Positions 37,401 to 47,879 of a DNA stretch of 64,000 nucleotides are shown here, one piece after another. Each line of letters opens with the position of its first letter. Positions within the stretch are counted from its first letter, which is position 1. The DNA is taken from NCBI RefSeq assembly GCF_954871325.1, contig NC_088775.1, positions 38,975,561-39,039,560 on the forward strand. Direction: 5' to 3'. Source of the stretch: Gordionus sp. m RMFG-2023 (lineage: Eukaryota > Nematomorpha > Gordioida > Chordodea > Parachordodidae). A program made the translations under genes and the position numbers. Under the pieces are notes generated by a model. That model ran no database searches. It was not told where the DNA came from and saw only the letters and a list, made by a program, of their open reading frames with translations.

Positions 37401-37814
37401 GAAAAGGTCAAAACTTTATTTTTATTTTCTATTATACAATTATATAAAATGAATGATTTATTGCTTGATTAGCCATAATTTAAATTGGCTTAATTTACAA
37501 CACAATTATCAGAGACCTGCAGGCCCGGCCCTAAACCCGGCCCGGACCGGGTCGGGCCGTATTTTAAATTTTTTAAATATACCCGGGCCGGGCCTAAAAA
37601 AAATTTTTTTAAACATATCCGGGCCGGGCTTTAATATTTTTTATGAAAATTTTTACATTATGAGTTAATGGTTATAAGATTGTATTATATTATAGTTATG
37701 ATTAATATAATATTGGGTGATGGTTAACACTACCTAACACCCACAGATCGATCTAATTATTAATTTTCTGCAAATTTATTCAAAGTATTAATATATTTTT
37801 TTATAATTCATATC

Positions 37815-38433
37815 TAAATTTTTAGAATATATTTTACCAAAACAATCAAATAAAGGAATATCACTTCTTGAAGTTTGTAATACCTTTCAAAGCGAAAAAG
37901 GAGAAATAAAATTGATTTTACTTAATATAAATCATTTTTTAATTGAAAAATTTGTTTTACACAAGTATCATTTTATTTCTCTTTTTCTCTGTCCCAAATT
38001 CAAGCAATTACGTATATAGTCAGGGACAGATCGCAAGATGACGGAAAACTATATAAAAGATTATACTAAATTACAAGAGGCTCAGGAAGTAAATGAAATA
38101 CCATCGACCAGTCAAATTACGACTGTTGTTAAACAAACTGAATCGTTTTATGACAAATGGGGCGATGGTAATTCTGGTAATATGTCAATACCCGATGATG
38201 AATATTATAATTACATAAATAAAAAAATAGATGAAACATTTAAGGTGGATAATTTGTTAGAGTGGTGGGCGGCTCATCAAAGCGAATTTCCAATTTTAGT
38301 AAAATTGGCAATTCTTGCTTCAAGTGCAAGCTGTGAGCGGAATTTTTCCACTACGAGAATTCTTGAAGAAAGAAGAAGAAATCTTCAACCTGAAAAGGTA
38401 TATATGCTTCTCTTTCTTCATGATAATTTGTGA
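37815..38433 (+). pseudogene. hAT transposase C-terminal part of the GGGCC element
   Basis: The frame 38038-38433 encodes 131 residues ending in NLLEWWAAHQSEFPILVKLA, then SSASCERNFSTTRILEERR and VYMLLFLHDNL before the stop. This is the full hAT dimerisation domain (L-x-W-W, then S-x-S-C-E-R-x-F-S). In the same frame upstream, LFLCPKFKQLRI is followed by one TAG at 38017-38019 and SGTDRK, so coding sequence extends leftward to about 37815 and is broken by that stop. The catalytic RNase H-like core is not present between the element's ends. Composition is less AT-biased than the flanks. Transposase role is by family; dead as it stands. Confidence 0.85.
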
Positions 38434-38689
38434 ATTTTTAATATCTTTCTTGAGTATAGGGTTTCGTCAATTATGCTGGTTTTTTACTTTGCAAACTGTC
38501 AAATATTTATTGCATTTATTATATTTACCTTGAGTTATGAAAGTTTTTAATCCAACATTTTTCATTATTTTTTTTTACAATATTATATAATACAATTATC
38601 TTCTTTTGTTAAAAATTTATATTATAAAATAAATTATATTAATATTGTGCAATTAGATTATATTTTCAAAATACTATTTATTATACATG

Positions 38690-38990
38690 CATTTTTTTAA
38701 ATAGCGATTTATTTTTATTTTATAAATTAAATAGTAAATTTAATACAATATATTATATTCTCAAAATATTTTCCATTTTTTTAAATTAAATATTAGTTTT
38801 ATTATTTTTAAATGCAATATAAAATATAGTATATGCTCAAAATATTACCATTTTTATGAATATTAGTTTTATTTGTATAAATGCAATATAAAATATAGTA
38901 TATGCTCAAAATATCCATTTTTATAAATAACAGTTTTATAATTTTTATAAATTCAATATAATATTCTCAAAATATTAGCTTTTTACATGT
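38690..38990 (+). repeat. Short tandem repeats in the 3' part of the hAT
   Basis: About four diverged units of roughly 65-80 bp share AATGCAATATAAAATATAGT, ATATGCTCAAAATATT and CATTTTTAT(G/A)AAT. They lie between the transposase stop and the right terminal blocks. Role unknown. Confidence 0.65.
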
Positions 38991-39529
38991 ATTTTTTAAA
39001 TAATAAGCGATAATACTCGCTGATAAATATGGTAAAATACCTCATAGGTTAATTTTTGTATATACCAGGTCGAATATAATTTTAAAAAATACCGAGCCGG
39101 GCCTGAAATTTTTTTTTAAAAAAATATCCGGGCCAGGCCTTAAATTTTTAAATCCGGGCCGGGCCGTAAAAATTTTTTTAAAAAAATATCCGGGCCGGGC
39201 CTTAAATTTTTAAATCCGGGCCGGGCCGTAAAAATTTTTTTTAAATATCCGGGCCGGGCCTAAAAAATTTAAAACAGGCCGGGCCGGGCCGTGCAAATGG
39301 TACCTCTGCAGGTCTCTGACAATTATAATATTCATATATATATATATATATAGTATTAATATAAAATTCAAAATTAATATATTATTAATTACCTTGTGTA
39401 TAATAATTATATTTTTAAAATCTTTATTTACCATAATTTAATGCTATTTTAATATTTTTTGAAAATTAAAAAGGTATTCTTCTTATTTTATAATTAATAC
39501 AATCGCTATATATAAATTAGATTTCCAGA

Positions 39530-39961
39530 TCTGTATGATGATGATAATGTAATAGCTGCTATCGTTCATCCTAGTTTCAAGTTAAATTGGCCATACATTA
39601 ATTTGACTGAATCTAAATGGTAACTTGATAGGCTTATGGTAACGTTAAAAAATGCCTTGCCTAACCACGATACTAATGCTATAGCAAGATCGAAACCGCG
39701 GCCTTCCATAGACGATTTTTTTATAAATAATAATAATATTATTGACTAGATGCTTTTTTTAAATCTAAAAATTCTCATTTAAATATATTTGATGATTTTT
39801 TTCATATAAAAAGTGTGTTTATTAAATTTAATACTGCGTTGCCCACAAGTGCTAGTGCTGAACGATTATTTAGTATGGCAAAGCTTATACTTTCTGATTG
39901 TCGCTCTAGACTTGATGACAGACCCAAAATGTTATTATTATTAAAGTGCAATATTAAATAA
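39530..39961 (+). pseudogene. Outer hAT transposase, C-terminal piece
   Basis: Near 39535 the plus strand encodes DDDNVIAAIVHPSFKLNWPY (a hAT motif upstream of the dimerisation domain), a stop follows ESKW at about 39621, and from 39839 LPTSASAERLFSMAKLILS leads to RSRLDDRPKMLLLLKCNIK and a stop at 39959. That is the SASAERxFS dimerisation block with its normal end. At least one stop and one frame change separate the two. This belongs to the outer element, not to the inner GGGCC hAT. Confidence 0.8.
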
Positions 39962-40502
39962 ATTATATATATATGTAACAAATTATGGTCATGTTTTATA
40001 CCAATGTTTTATTTGTGGAAATAAAGTTATGAAAAATATTTTTAAAAAAAATCAAAATAGCGTAAAAAGTAGCTAATAGCGCGATACTTTTAAAAGTAGA
40101 GTATAACAACAGTGGGAATAAATATATAAAGATAATGAATGAGACATTTAAATAAATATTTAACATCTAAATAGTAACCTGAAAAGTAACAAGTAGTATC
40201 AAGATACTTTTGTGGTTACATTTCAATAACTAAAATGAATTATTAATAATTACTGGTGGTATGATAATATCAGATTATAATAGTTGATCAAAATCTGATT
40301 TTAATTTAAAAAATTGGATTTTTTGAATTAAAAAAAGATCAATTATTCAAATATACCATCCCAATTTTCTCCATAATTTGTGGAGAAAAACTAGCACGCC
40401 TTTTAGATACCAATTTAATTATATTTATATTTGAATTAATTTGATTACTATTTTAAATTGCGAAATTATTTCATATAAAGTTTTTCTATTAAAAATTACG
40501 AG

Positions 40503-40915
40503 CAGGGGTGGACTGGCAGGGCACTGTGAGAGTGTTTAATAATGGTTCCAAACTAAAGGCCTGCAATAGGTGGGTTTTAATTCGAGTGCCCTCCCATCAT
40601 AGTTTTTTTAGAAAGAATCACCCCCCCCCCCCCATCGATATTATCTAAAGATTTTGTTTAACCACCATCAAATATTTAAAAATCATTTTTGACTCTTTAT
40701 TTATTTTATTTTAAATTGAAATAAAAAAAACGATACCTTTAATAAAAAATAAGCTCGTCTTGCAAATTTCGCCCCAAAAATATTTTAAATCCCTGGCCCT
40801 CCCAAGTATTTTTTAAGAAAATCTTTTTAAACAAACTTTCAACTAACCAGCCTACACCCACCCATAGTTAGCTCGCCCACTGCAGACTTCTATCCCAGAA
40901 CCTCTTTGCGGGCCT
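40503..40915 (+). mobile_element. CAGGGGTGGACTGGC element fragment with nested MITE
   Basis: CAGGGGTGGACTGGCAGGGC at the left matches the CAGGGGCGGACTGGC ends at 63247 and 15514. After the nested insertion, ATCCCAGAACCTCTTTGCGG and CCTGCGACCCTCTTCGC continue. The right end is not defined. Confidence 0.45.
40557..40891. mobile_element. AGGTCTGCA-type MITE
   Basis: It starts AGGCCTGCAATAGGTGGG and ends CTCGCCCACTGCAGACTTCT, the same end type as the hAT at 18174-19432. A run of 12-14 C lies at about 40621-40633. No coding sequence is present. It is probably a short derivative of that family. Confidence 0.6.
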
Positions 40916-41281
40916 GCGACCCTCTTCGCAAATGATATTTATAATATAATATAAATATCTTTTATATTTTAAAAAATTAGAATGAAAAAGATAATCTAAC
41001 CACACGATTTAAAAAAATTTTTTTTATAGGATAATACGTTTCAGGCCTAATCATAAAATTATTTATGAAATAAAAAATTACTGGTGATGGATAGACGAAA
41101 GCTTTCTATAATAAAAACTCTAAAGGAATGGTTAGGTCACTATTTATATAATTTATATGAATGCTGAGTGGTCTAAATAGCAATTTTATTTGAAAAAAAT
41201 TATGGATTCAAAATATCAAAGTTTAATATTTCAAAAACATAAAAAGGAGTTTGAAAAATATAAGGGTATCAGTGATGTGTC

Positions 41282-41387
41282 CAGGGTTGTCAGGTCAAAA
41301 TTTACAAATTGCAGGAGAAATTTGGTATTTTGCTGGTTGAAATATGAAAATTGCGGTAGAAATATAAAAATTGCTAAAATAAATTTT

Positions 41388-41455
<68 letters not shown>

Positions 41456-41790
41456 TAAAATAGGTGATATTTTTTAAAATAGGTAACACACATGAAAATG
41501 ATATAATATGAATGAATGATGTTGATTTATTATTGGATAAAAATAAAACATATGATTAAGGTAGGGATAAGAAGAAATTTACAAGCTAGACGTGTTTTTT
41601 GAATAAATATTTAAAATTTATTTTAAAAATATAAAGATAATCAATTACTGTTTCTCAAAATTATTATTTATATATTAAAAATGATAGAAAAGATAAAAAA
41701 TATTTAAAAAATTGCGCGGGAGAAGTCTAAAATTTGTGGTAAATTATTGCGATAGATTTCTAATTACGGTAGTTTTGCGGTAGTGAGATG
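41282..41790 (+). mobile_element. Possible element with TTGCGGGAGA-type repeats
   Basis: CAGGGTTGTCAGGTC is followed by AAATTGCAGGAGAAATTTGG, AATTGCGGTAGAAAT and, on the far side, AAATTGCGCGGGAGAAGTC, ATTGCGATAGATTTC and TTTTGCGGTAGTGAGATG. The repeated core is (A)TTGCGGGAGA. A related, inverted cluster is at 46190-46340. Superfamily unknown. Confidence 0.4.
41387..41456 (+). repeat. (CTTT)n microsatellite
   Basis: About 17 perfect repeats of CTTT. It generates the Phe-Phe-Leu-Ser open frame on the plus strand and the Lys-Glu-Arg-Lys frame on the minus strand; both are artefacts. Confidence 0.98.
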
Positions 41791-41794
41791 TCTA

Positions 41795-42230
41795 CGAGTT
41801 TATTAAAAAATTGGGGGAATCTCCCCCTGATGTGAAGATTTACGAATCCCTTTTTCAAAATGACCAACAGTTCATTATTTTTTATTTTATAACTTTAAAC
41901 TTAGGTAAATTGGAGGTTATTAAGTGTCGCCGAATTCATCTTTACCCCTCCAAAAATCTTAACATGGATCTTTATATGATGTACGTCTTAACATACCTTT
42001 TTACTTTTAAAAATTATGATTTAAACTTGTATACATTTTAAAATATTCGTCTTACATAAACAGAATGAGGGAGACTATCCCCTCTCTTTGGTAATTGCAT
42101 TTTTTAAATAAATCATTTTAAACAATAATTTTTTAAAAATTTTTAAGATACAAATTAATTTGAATACTTTAATATTCGTTTCCTTTTAAAATAACATTAT
42201 ATATCGTATTAATCTTAATAGTCGAATACG
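41795..42230. other. AT-rich DNA without recognisable gene
   Basis: The 76-codon plus frame at 41811-42041 has no recognisable motif. Nothing else seen. Confidence 0.4.
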
Positions 42231-42529
42231 AATAATCAGGTGCGCACGCAGCGGGTGGGGAGGGGGTCAGGGGGACAAATCCCCACCCCTCCCAAAGCCA
42301 AAAAATGCAGATGCCGAATATATTTTTCAAAAATATTATTGTTTATATTAATTTATATTTGTTATTATTATTCCTATCTCATATATATTTAATTACATTT
42401 ATTTATCACACTCATCTACTAAGTTATTTTATCAATTAATTTCGATTTCAAGTTTTCCAGCGTGATATTTACTTATTATTTTCAAATTTTTAGTGGCGTA
42501 ATATTTAGTTACCATTTTCAAATTTCTAG

Positions 42530-43384
42530 TCAAATAATAATTATTTCTGAAACTTCTTGTCCAACAGGGAAAAAGAAATTGCAACCTTGTCCAGAGATAG
42601 AGTCTCTGCCATCAAGCAGTAACAGCTTTTAAGGAGTTAGAAGAGCCAATTATTTGCTATTACTGAAATATCACAATGGCCTGAAAGAAATATTTCCTCA
42701 GAAGCAAGAAAATTATTGGATTCAATGCTTATTCCAAATTTTTTTTCTCATTAGAATGTATTATTTAATTATACAACTATATGTAATACTTTTCAAAAAC
42801 ATGACATTGACTTGATTATTAAGATAAGAATATCGGAGAGCATTTTATTAGAACTCAAGGAAATTTGGGCTAATGTTGAAGAAGAATTTCATATTTTATA
42901 TGTTATTGTTGAGTCAGAAGCAAAGCTATACATGTTTAATATTTGCCTCCCTCGACTTGCAGCAATGCAAGCTCATCGTTAAAATATTAATATAGGATCA
43001 ATAGAAGACTATTATAAAACAAATGCCCTCTCTCTTAGATACATTTATAGCCCAAATAAATGAATGGTTTTTAATTCATCATGCAGCACTTTCCAAACTG
43101 CAGATTTTACTTCCACAAAAGCCTTAACAATCTTTTTCAGATGGTAATAGAAATAAAAATATTTGTTATATTTTTATCATGAAGATGTTAAAGTATCTTA
43201 TGATGCCTAACTATGTTTATAAAATTAACTATGGTTGATATAGTCCCAAAAAATGCTATGGATGCTTTGCATTTCAAACACATTTTAGATTATATTCCCA
43301 ATATATTAAAAGGGTTTATATACATTAGCAACTCTTCCCATTAGTAAACTAATGAGAGAACATTCTCTTTTTTAAGAAGAATAC
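42530..43384 (+). pseudogene. hAT transposase main piece (copy 2)
   Basis: Conceptual translation on the plus strand shows EEFHILYVIVESEAKLYMFN, CLPRLAAMQAHR, then an ALHFKHILDYIPNILKGFIY stretch and (N)ERTFSFLRR just before the nested element. The domain order and motifs fit hAT transposases of the DUF4371/ZMYM1-like branch, with the dimerisation box at the end. Multiple stops (for example TAA after MQAHR) and frame changes break it. Copy 1 has parallel but not identical lesions. Confidence 0.75.
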
Positions 43385-43710
43385 CAGAGCCCTGCAGAGG
43401 TACCATTTGCAGGGCACGGCCCGGATTTTTTTTAGAATTTTTTATAGTTAAGTTCGGTTTTTTTTAAAAAAAATTTTAGGCCCGCCCCGGCTTTTTTAAA
43501 AATATAATTTTCAGGCCCGGCCCAGATTTTTTTAAAATAAATTATATTTCTTTTTGATTTTTGTAGCTAAAATAACGATTTCAAATATAGGCTGTTTTAA
43601 AATATACAACCCGACCCCCGATATTTTTTGAAAAAATTTTCAAGCTCCGCCGGGTTTTTGTAAAAAATTTCGGGCCCGGCCCGGTTATATTTAAAAAATT
43701 AAAATATCTG
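43385..43710. mobile_element. Nested GGGCC element in copy 2
   Basis: It starts CAGAGCCCTGCAGAGGTACC followed by ATTTGCAGGGCACGGCCC and ends near AATATCTG. GGCCCGGCCC-type blocks and T/A spacers fill it. It sits in the transposase between the ERTFSF box and the ESRLKGLDLLNIHRHL tail, exactly as in copy 1. The flanks AAGAATAC and AAAAACAT match at 5 of 8. Confidence 0.85.
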
Positions 43711-43850
43711 AAAAACATACCAAGAAGTACAACTTCTGAAAGTAGATTGAAAGGTTTGGATCTTTTGAATATTCATAGGCATTTGAAGACAAGCAAGGAT
43801 GAGATAATTTAAAAATTAGCTCAATCCCAACGAAGATTGGATTTTACATG
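43711..43850 (+). pseudogene. hAT transposase extreme C-terminus (copy 2)
   Basis: The plus strand encodes RSTTSESRLKGLDLLNIHRH followed by LKTSKDEII, a stop, then LAQSQRRLDFT. This is the final part of the hAT dimerisation domain. It continues the piece that stops at 43384. Confidence 0.75.
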
Positions 43851-44393
43851 TAAATATATAACATACAAAATATAATTATTCCTAAGAAACTTTTTTTGTA
43901 TTAATTTATATTTCCAACATTTAAATTTTTTATATAATATAAATTTTAAAGGCTCAAAAATTTCAAATTTCTATTTTGGGTCATTTAAGTGGTTCATATA
44001 GTGGTTATATTCACTTTATATTTTATATTTCACATTTATTTTATAGTTTTTCTAAACCTCCAGTTATATCCGTTTAATTTAATTCACATTTATTTTATAG
44101 TTTTTTATACGACGGTTTATACATATAATTTTTTTATAATTCACATTAATTTAAAATTGTATATTAGAAATAGTTATTAGTTCTAATAAATTTATGCTTG
44201 ATATTTTTAAAAAACATTAATATTTCTTAAAAAAATTTATTATCCCCCCACCAGACCAAATTCCTGCATACGCGCCTGCGAATAATGTATTATTCGATTT
44301 TTAATTATTCAAAACGTATAATATCCTAAAAGAATAATAAATTTGCAATTATTTATTTATAAACAACATTTTCTAAAAAACAAATATTATTGT

Positions 44394-44525
44394 ATAGGCA
44401 TAGCCAGGGAGGGGGCAAGGGAATGTCCCCGTTTCTGAAATTTGTCTGTTCTCGTTAATAATGCTAATAAAAAAAAATCCCGCCTACATACCCCCTCCCA
44501 CCCCCTCTCCCCAAAATATGTATAC
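44394..44525 (+). mobile_element. Small G-tract/C-tract element, copy 2
   Basis: TAGGCATAGCCAGGGAGGGG at the left, TTAATAATGCTAATAAAAA in the middle and a C-rich right part (CCCCTCCCACCCCCTCTCCC) ending ATATGTATACAAT. The order of blocks equals that of the segments at 9630 and 63555. CATAGCCAGGG resembles the GGCGTAGCCAGGG type of transposon terminus. Confidence 0.5.
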
Positions 44526-44801
44526 AATAATAGTAAAAGTTAATAACTTTTTAAAATAACGACTAAATAATTTAAGATTTTTAATAAAAATAAAGCACAT
44601 TTATAAACTTAAAAACATCGAATCAAATTTAATGCGTACGATATGATTAACATATATTATAAAAGAGAAAGGAGGATATGAGTGAATTTCAGATCAATTT
44701 TAAACCGGAAGATTACATATTTGTTGTTAAAAAATGCATGAATAAAAATCTTAGTATCTTGTAAAATGTTATAATTTATAGTACAGTAGAAAAAAATAGG
44801 T

Positions 44802-45592
44802 CAGAGATCTGCAGAAGTACAAAGTTTATACCCGCCCAAAAAAAAATATTTTCACGCCCGTTTTGGACCTAATTTTTAATCATTTTATGGCGTGGCCTGG
44901 AATTTTTTTTTGTTATTGAACCATATTAACTGTATTTTGTAAATTGTTTCAAAGGATATTGAAAATATGAGCAGTAAATAAATATTAAGCTTCATTCCAT
45001 AATTTTTCAACTGAATTTAAAATATTCGACCCTTGTAAAAAAATGTTTTTAGGCCTGGCTCGTAGATCTGGAACAAGCTTTGGTTCGGGTCTGGATGTCT
45101 TTGAAATAAATTTAAACACATCAATGTATTTCCTTTTCTATTAGAATAATTTTATACATGTAAAAAAACGAGCCATATTAGATATTAAATATTACACCAG
45201 AAATCCATGGCCGAATTATTTTTGCCCTCCTAAAAAATATTAATAAAATGACAAGTAAATAAAAATTTAATTGCCCGGATTTGTAAAAAAAAAATTTTCG
45301 GCCCGGCCCTGCCCGGATGTATGAATATTTTTCGATAAAATGGTTTTGAAATAATATAGGAAATATGAGAAGTGAATGAATGTGATATATACACCAATTT
45401 TTAAATATATTTTATTTTATTTCATCCATTTATTTCTCATGTACATATCGCAATTTTAAATATTCGGTCCAACACGTGTTTATAGAAAAAAAATCGGTCC
45501 TGTCTGGGTATTTAAAAAAACATTTTTAGGCCTGATCCGGGTTTATTTTAAAAAGTAATTTTACTGGCTGGGGGCCGGGACTGTAGTCTCCG
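44802..45592. mobile_element. GGGCC-type element(s), decayed
   Basis: It starts CAGAGATCTGCAGAAGTAC, the GGGCC family end. GTGGCCTGG, GGCCTGGCTCG, GGTTCGGGTCTGG, CGGCCCGGCCCTGCCCGG, GGTCCTGTCTGGG and GGCTGGGGGCCGGG follow, ending near GTAGTCTCCG. The length suggests one element of about 0.8 kb or two overlapping ones. The block near 45550-45580 matches the element at 16428 in reverse. Confidence 0.55.
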
Positions 45593-45599
45593 ATTTATA

Positions 45600-46185
45600 T
45601 TTTATTTATCTAAATTAACTATAAATTATGAAAGACATATTATATTTATAAATTATATTTTGACAATCGAAAACCTTTCCCATTTCTAATTAATATTAAT
45701 GTGTCATTATGGTGGAAGAAAACCTCATTCTAAAACTCTAGAAAAAATAAGTCCTTTATAACACAGACCACATTTTGAAAACAATAAAACTAAAAACTCA
45801 TATACATTAGTAATGACCTGACCAGACGCCCTCAACCTCTATAAAGTGGACATAATTAAAACTATCTCTTTTTTTTATCATGAAAAAATATTTGGTCGTT
45901 AAGTTTTTAATAAAAAATTTCTTTTAAATAATTTTTATTAGTGGTGTAAATATTAAATGAAAGATTCAATCTGATATTTTAATAACAGGATGAGAAATGG
46001 ATACAAGAAAAACACATAAAAATTAATACAATTCTTATAATTATTATATGATTTTAAGATTTTATCTTATAATTATGAATCATTTGATTTGAAAAAATGC
46101 ATAGATAAAAAACACTAAAAAGGTAAGAACGATATGAATATTTATTAAAAAAATTGCCATTTTTTTAACTAAGCACAACAATCAA
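45600..46185. other. AT-rich DNA without recognisable gene
   Basis: Nothing assignable seen. Confidence 0.4.
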
Positions 46186-46189
46186 GCAA

Positions 46190-46340
46190 GAGTGGGTTGC
46201 CATATCTCTCGCCATCAACGGAAGACTCCCGCAATTTTTTAGTTTAAACGCAGAGATCTCCCTTCCACAAAACTCCCACAATTGGAAATCTCCAGCAATT
46301 TGAAATTTCTCCGGAATTATTTTAGGATTTTACCGGTTTT
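46190..46340 (-). repeat. TTGCGGGAGA-type cluster, inverted
   Basis: GTGGGTTGCCATATCTCTCG is followed by GACTCCCGCAATTT, GATCTCCCTTCCAC, ACTCCCACAATTGG, ATCTCCAGCAATTTG and TTTCTCCGGAATT. On the minus strand the core AATTGC(G/T)GGAGA repeats five times. It parallels 41282-41790 and looks like one transposon end. Confidence 0.45.
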
Positions 46341-46344
46341 ATAT

Positions 46345-47095
46345 TATAAATACAAATTTTGAAAAAGACTATTTGATTATTTTTATATTTTATAATAATT
46401 TTAAAATTTTTTTCAAAAAACATGTCAAATTTGTCAATTTACTTTTTCTTAATATGTTTTATCTAATAATAACACAACATCATAATAACCAAGCGTTTGT
46501 GTCACTAAATTTTAGGAATTATGATAGGATCATTTTATCTGAACAGGACAATATTTCCTAGAGTGAATTTCTCTTTTTTCTAATTAAATTGTCATTATAT
46601 TCATTTAAATACATAACATATTTATAAATTATATTGGATTTATCTATAAGATAATTATTTTATTATAGTTCACTTTGAGTAAGAGCAATTCATTATTATT
46701 ATAACCAGTTATTTAAAACATAGCAATCCATAACTCCTCAATATTTTCGAATAATGAAGAAATATTCATAAATTAATTCCTATATCAACAAATGTCTAGC
46801 ACAGGCACCACATATGTTATGGAAAACTGTGAGTTGTTACGAAATGATCAGTTGGTTATCAATGATAAAATTTTAAAACAATAACCTCTAAAAAAATATT
46901 TTATATCAAAAAAAAGGAAATCCACTAGCAAGAAAATCTATTTAAAAAAATTTCGGGCTTAGTCACTTCCCAAAACGAGTCCCTTATATTACTAAATGAC
47001 ATATAATACTTATCCAAACTGACCATACATTCACTAAAATGTATGTCGTTGAATACAAATCAATTGGTCGAAGCCATTTTGGTTTTTTAAAGAGT
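46345..47095. other. AT-rich DNA without recognisable gene
   Basis: The 62-codon frame at 46373-46561 has no motif. Nothing else seen. Confidence 0.4.
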
Positions 47096-47099
47096 TTTC

Positions 47100-47872
47100 A
47101 TTAAATTTTTGGTAAGGCGATAGTTTAATGCATCTTTCCCGACATGCGAAATAGGATTTAGAGATCTGATCCCGGCCTAGCCGGTACCCAGACCGTGCCT
47201 ATTTTTTACAAATAATTTTGGGTTCCAGCTGGATCGGGCCTAATATTTAAAAAAAATATCGGGCCGGGTCGGGCTTAAATTTTAATGATAGCTAAATTTT
47301 GTGAAATAAATAGATATATTTTAAAATTCTTGCAAGAAAATAGGCGCCAATATTTTTTATTTGTAGAATATTTTTTTTACAATTAAAATTATATTAAACT
47401 TTTCTATATTCAAATAAATTCTGGCATGGCGGGCAAATAATTTTTATATTTCGGGTCAGGCTTTTCGAGACAAATAAAAAATTGTTGAAGATCGGGCAGG
47501 ACAATGAGCCGAGTCTGAAAAATTAGGTCCGATGTAGATTATTATTAGATTTCATATAAAAATGTAAAAAATGTATTAAAAATGTTTAAAAAAATTTTTT
47601 TTATAAGCAATCTTTGTAAAAAAGAAAATGAACAAGTTAAATTTATAAATAAATATAGATATCTATATATTTTTGAAATCCCCATCAAATTTGTAGTTTA
47701 GTCATTAATATTTTAATATATAAAATTTATTTAAAATAAATTGATTCAAAAAAATATTTGTAATATATTTCTTATCAATCAAACAGCTCATATATTAGTT
47801 GAATCGAAACCTACTGCACATGTCGATAAAGTCTATTAAACTATAACCCTTACCAAATTTCAATCTAAATTC
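47100..47872. repeat. Inverted repeat pair flanking a GGGCC element
   Basis: TTTTTGGTAAGGCGATAGTT (about 47107) through CCCGACATG is matched in reverse complement at about 47818-47872 (minus strand ATTTGGTAAGGGTTATAGTT through TATCGACATGTG). The arms are about 45-50 bp. A single arm-like block, TTGGTAAGGCTATAGTTTGA, also occurs near 4943. This may be an older element that received the GGGCC insertion. Confidence 0.5.
47159..47535. mobile_element. GGGCC-type hAT-like element
   Basis: AGAGATCTGATCCCGGCCTA at the left, GCTGGATCGGGCC, CGGGCCGGGTCGGGC and a right part with GATCGGGCAGGACAATGAGC then GAAAAATTAGGTCCGATG. The interior (CTTGCAAGAAAATAGGCGCC, ATAAATAGATATATTTTAAA) matches the copy at 25829 inverted. 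Confidence 0.6.
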
Positions 47873-47879
47873 TTTATGT

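Larger units (their letters stand above)
37510..39318 (+). mobile_element. GGGCCGGGCC hAT element with perfect target duplication
   Basis: It starts CAGAGACCTGCAGGCCCGGC and ends TACCTCTGCAGGTCTCTG, a 14 bp perfect inverted repeat CAGAGACCTGCAGG at the tips. ACAATTAT is repeated exactly at 37502-37509 and 39319-39326. Subterminal GGGCCGGGCC blocks with spacers TAAAAATTTTTTTAAA are repeated at least six times on the right and three times on the left. It carries the C-terminal part of a hAT transposase (37815-38433) and is therefore the best available link between the many GGGCC fragments of the window and the hAT superfamily. At 1.8 kb it is internally deleted. Confidence 0.92.
36961..40114 (+). 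mobile_element. Outer hAT element split by a second hAT
   Basis: The left end near GAATTTTGTTAAATTAGCGC and the reverse complement of the right end (CACTGTTGTTATACTCTAC) are related, and both sides carry repeated TAGC, GCTAC and AGCGCGCTAC motifs (36975-37095 and 40060-40105). Transposase N- and C-terminal remnants lie between. A second hAT, 37510-39318, is inserted between them. I could not find a clear target duplication for the outer element. Confidence 0.7.
42237..44278 (+). mobile_element. Composite hAT, copy 2 (inverted relative to copy 1)
   Basis: It starts CAGGTGCGCACGCAGCGGG and ends TTCCTGCATACGCGCCTG. Perfect 8 bp flanks CGAATAAT lie at 42229-42236 and 44279-44286. It is closely similar to 27649-29729 in reverse orientation, including flanking G/C runs, transposase remnant and the nested GGGCC element. 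The transposase reads on the plus strand. Confidence 0.93.

Noticed and set aside
41190-41489. Opposed open frames with Phe-Leu-Ser and Lys-Glu-Arg repeats
   Set aside because: Both are translations of the (CTTT)n microsatellite.
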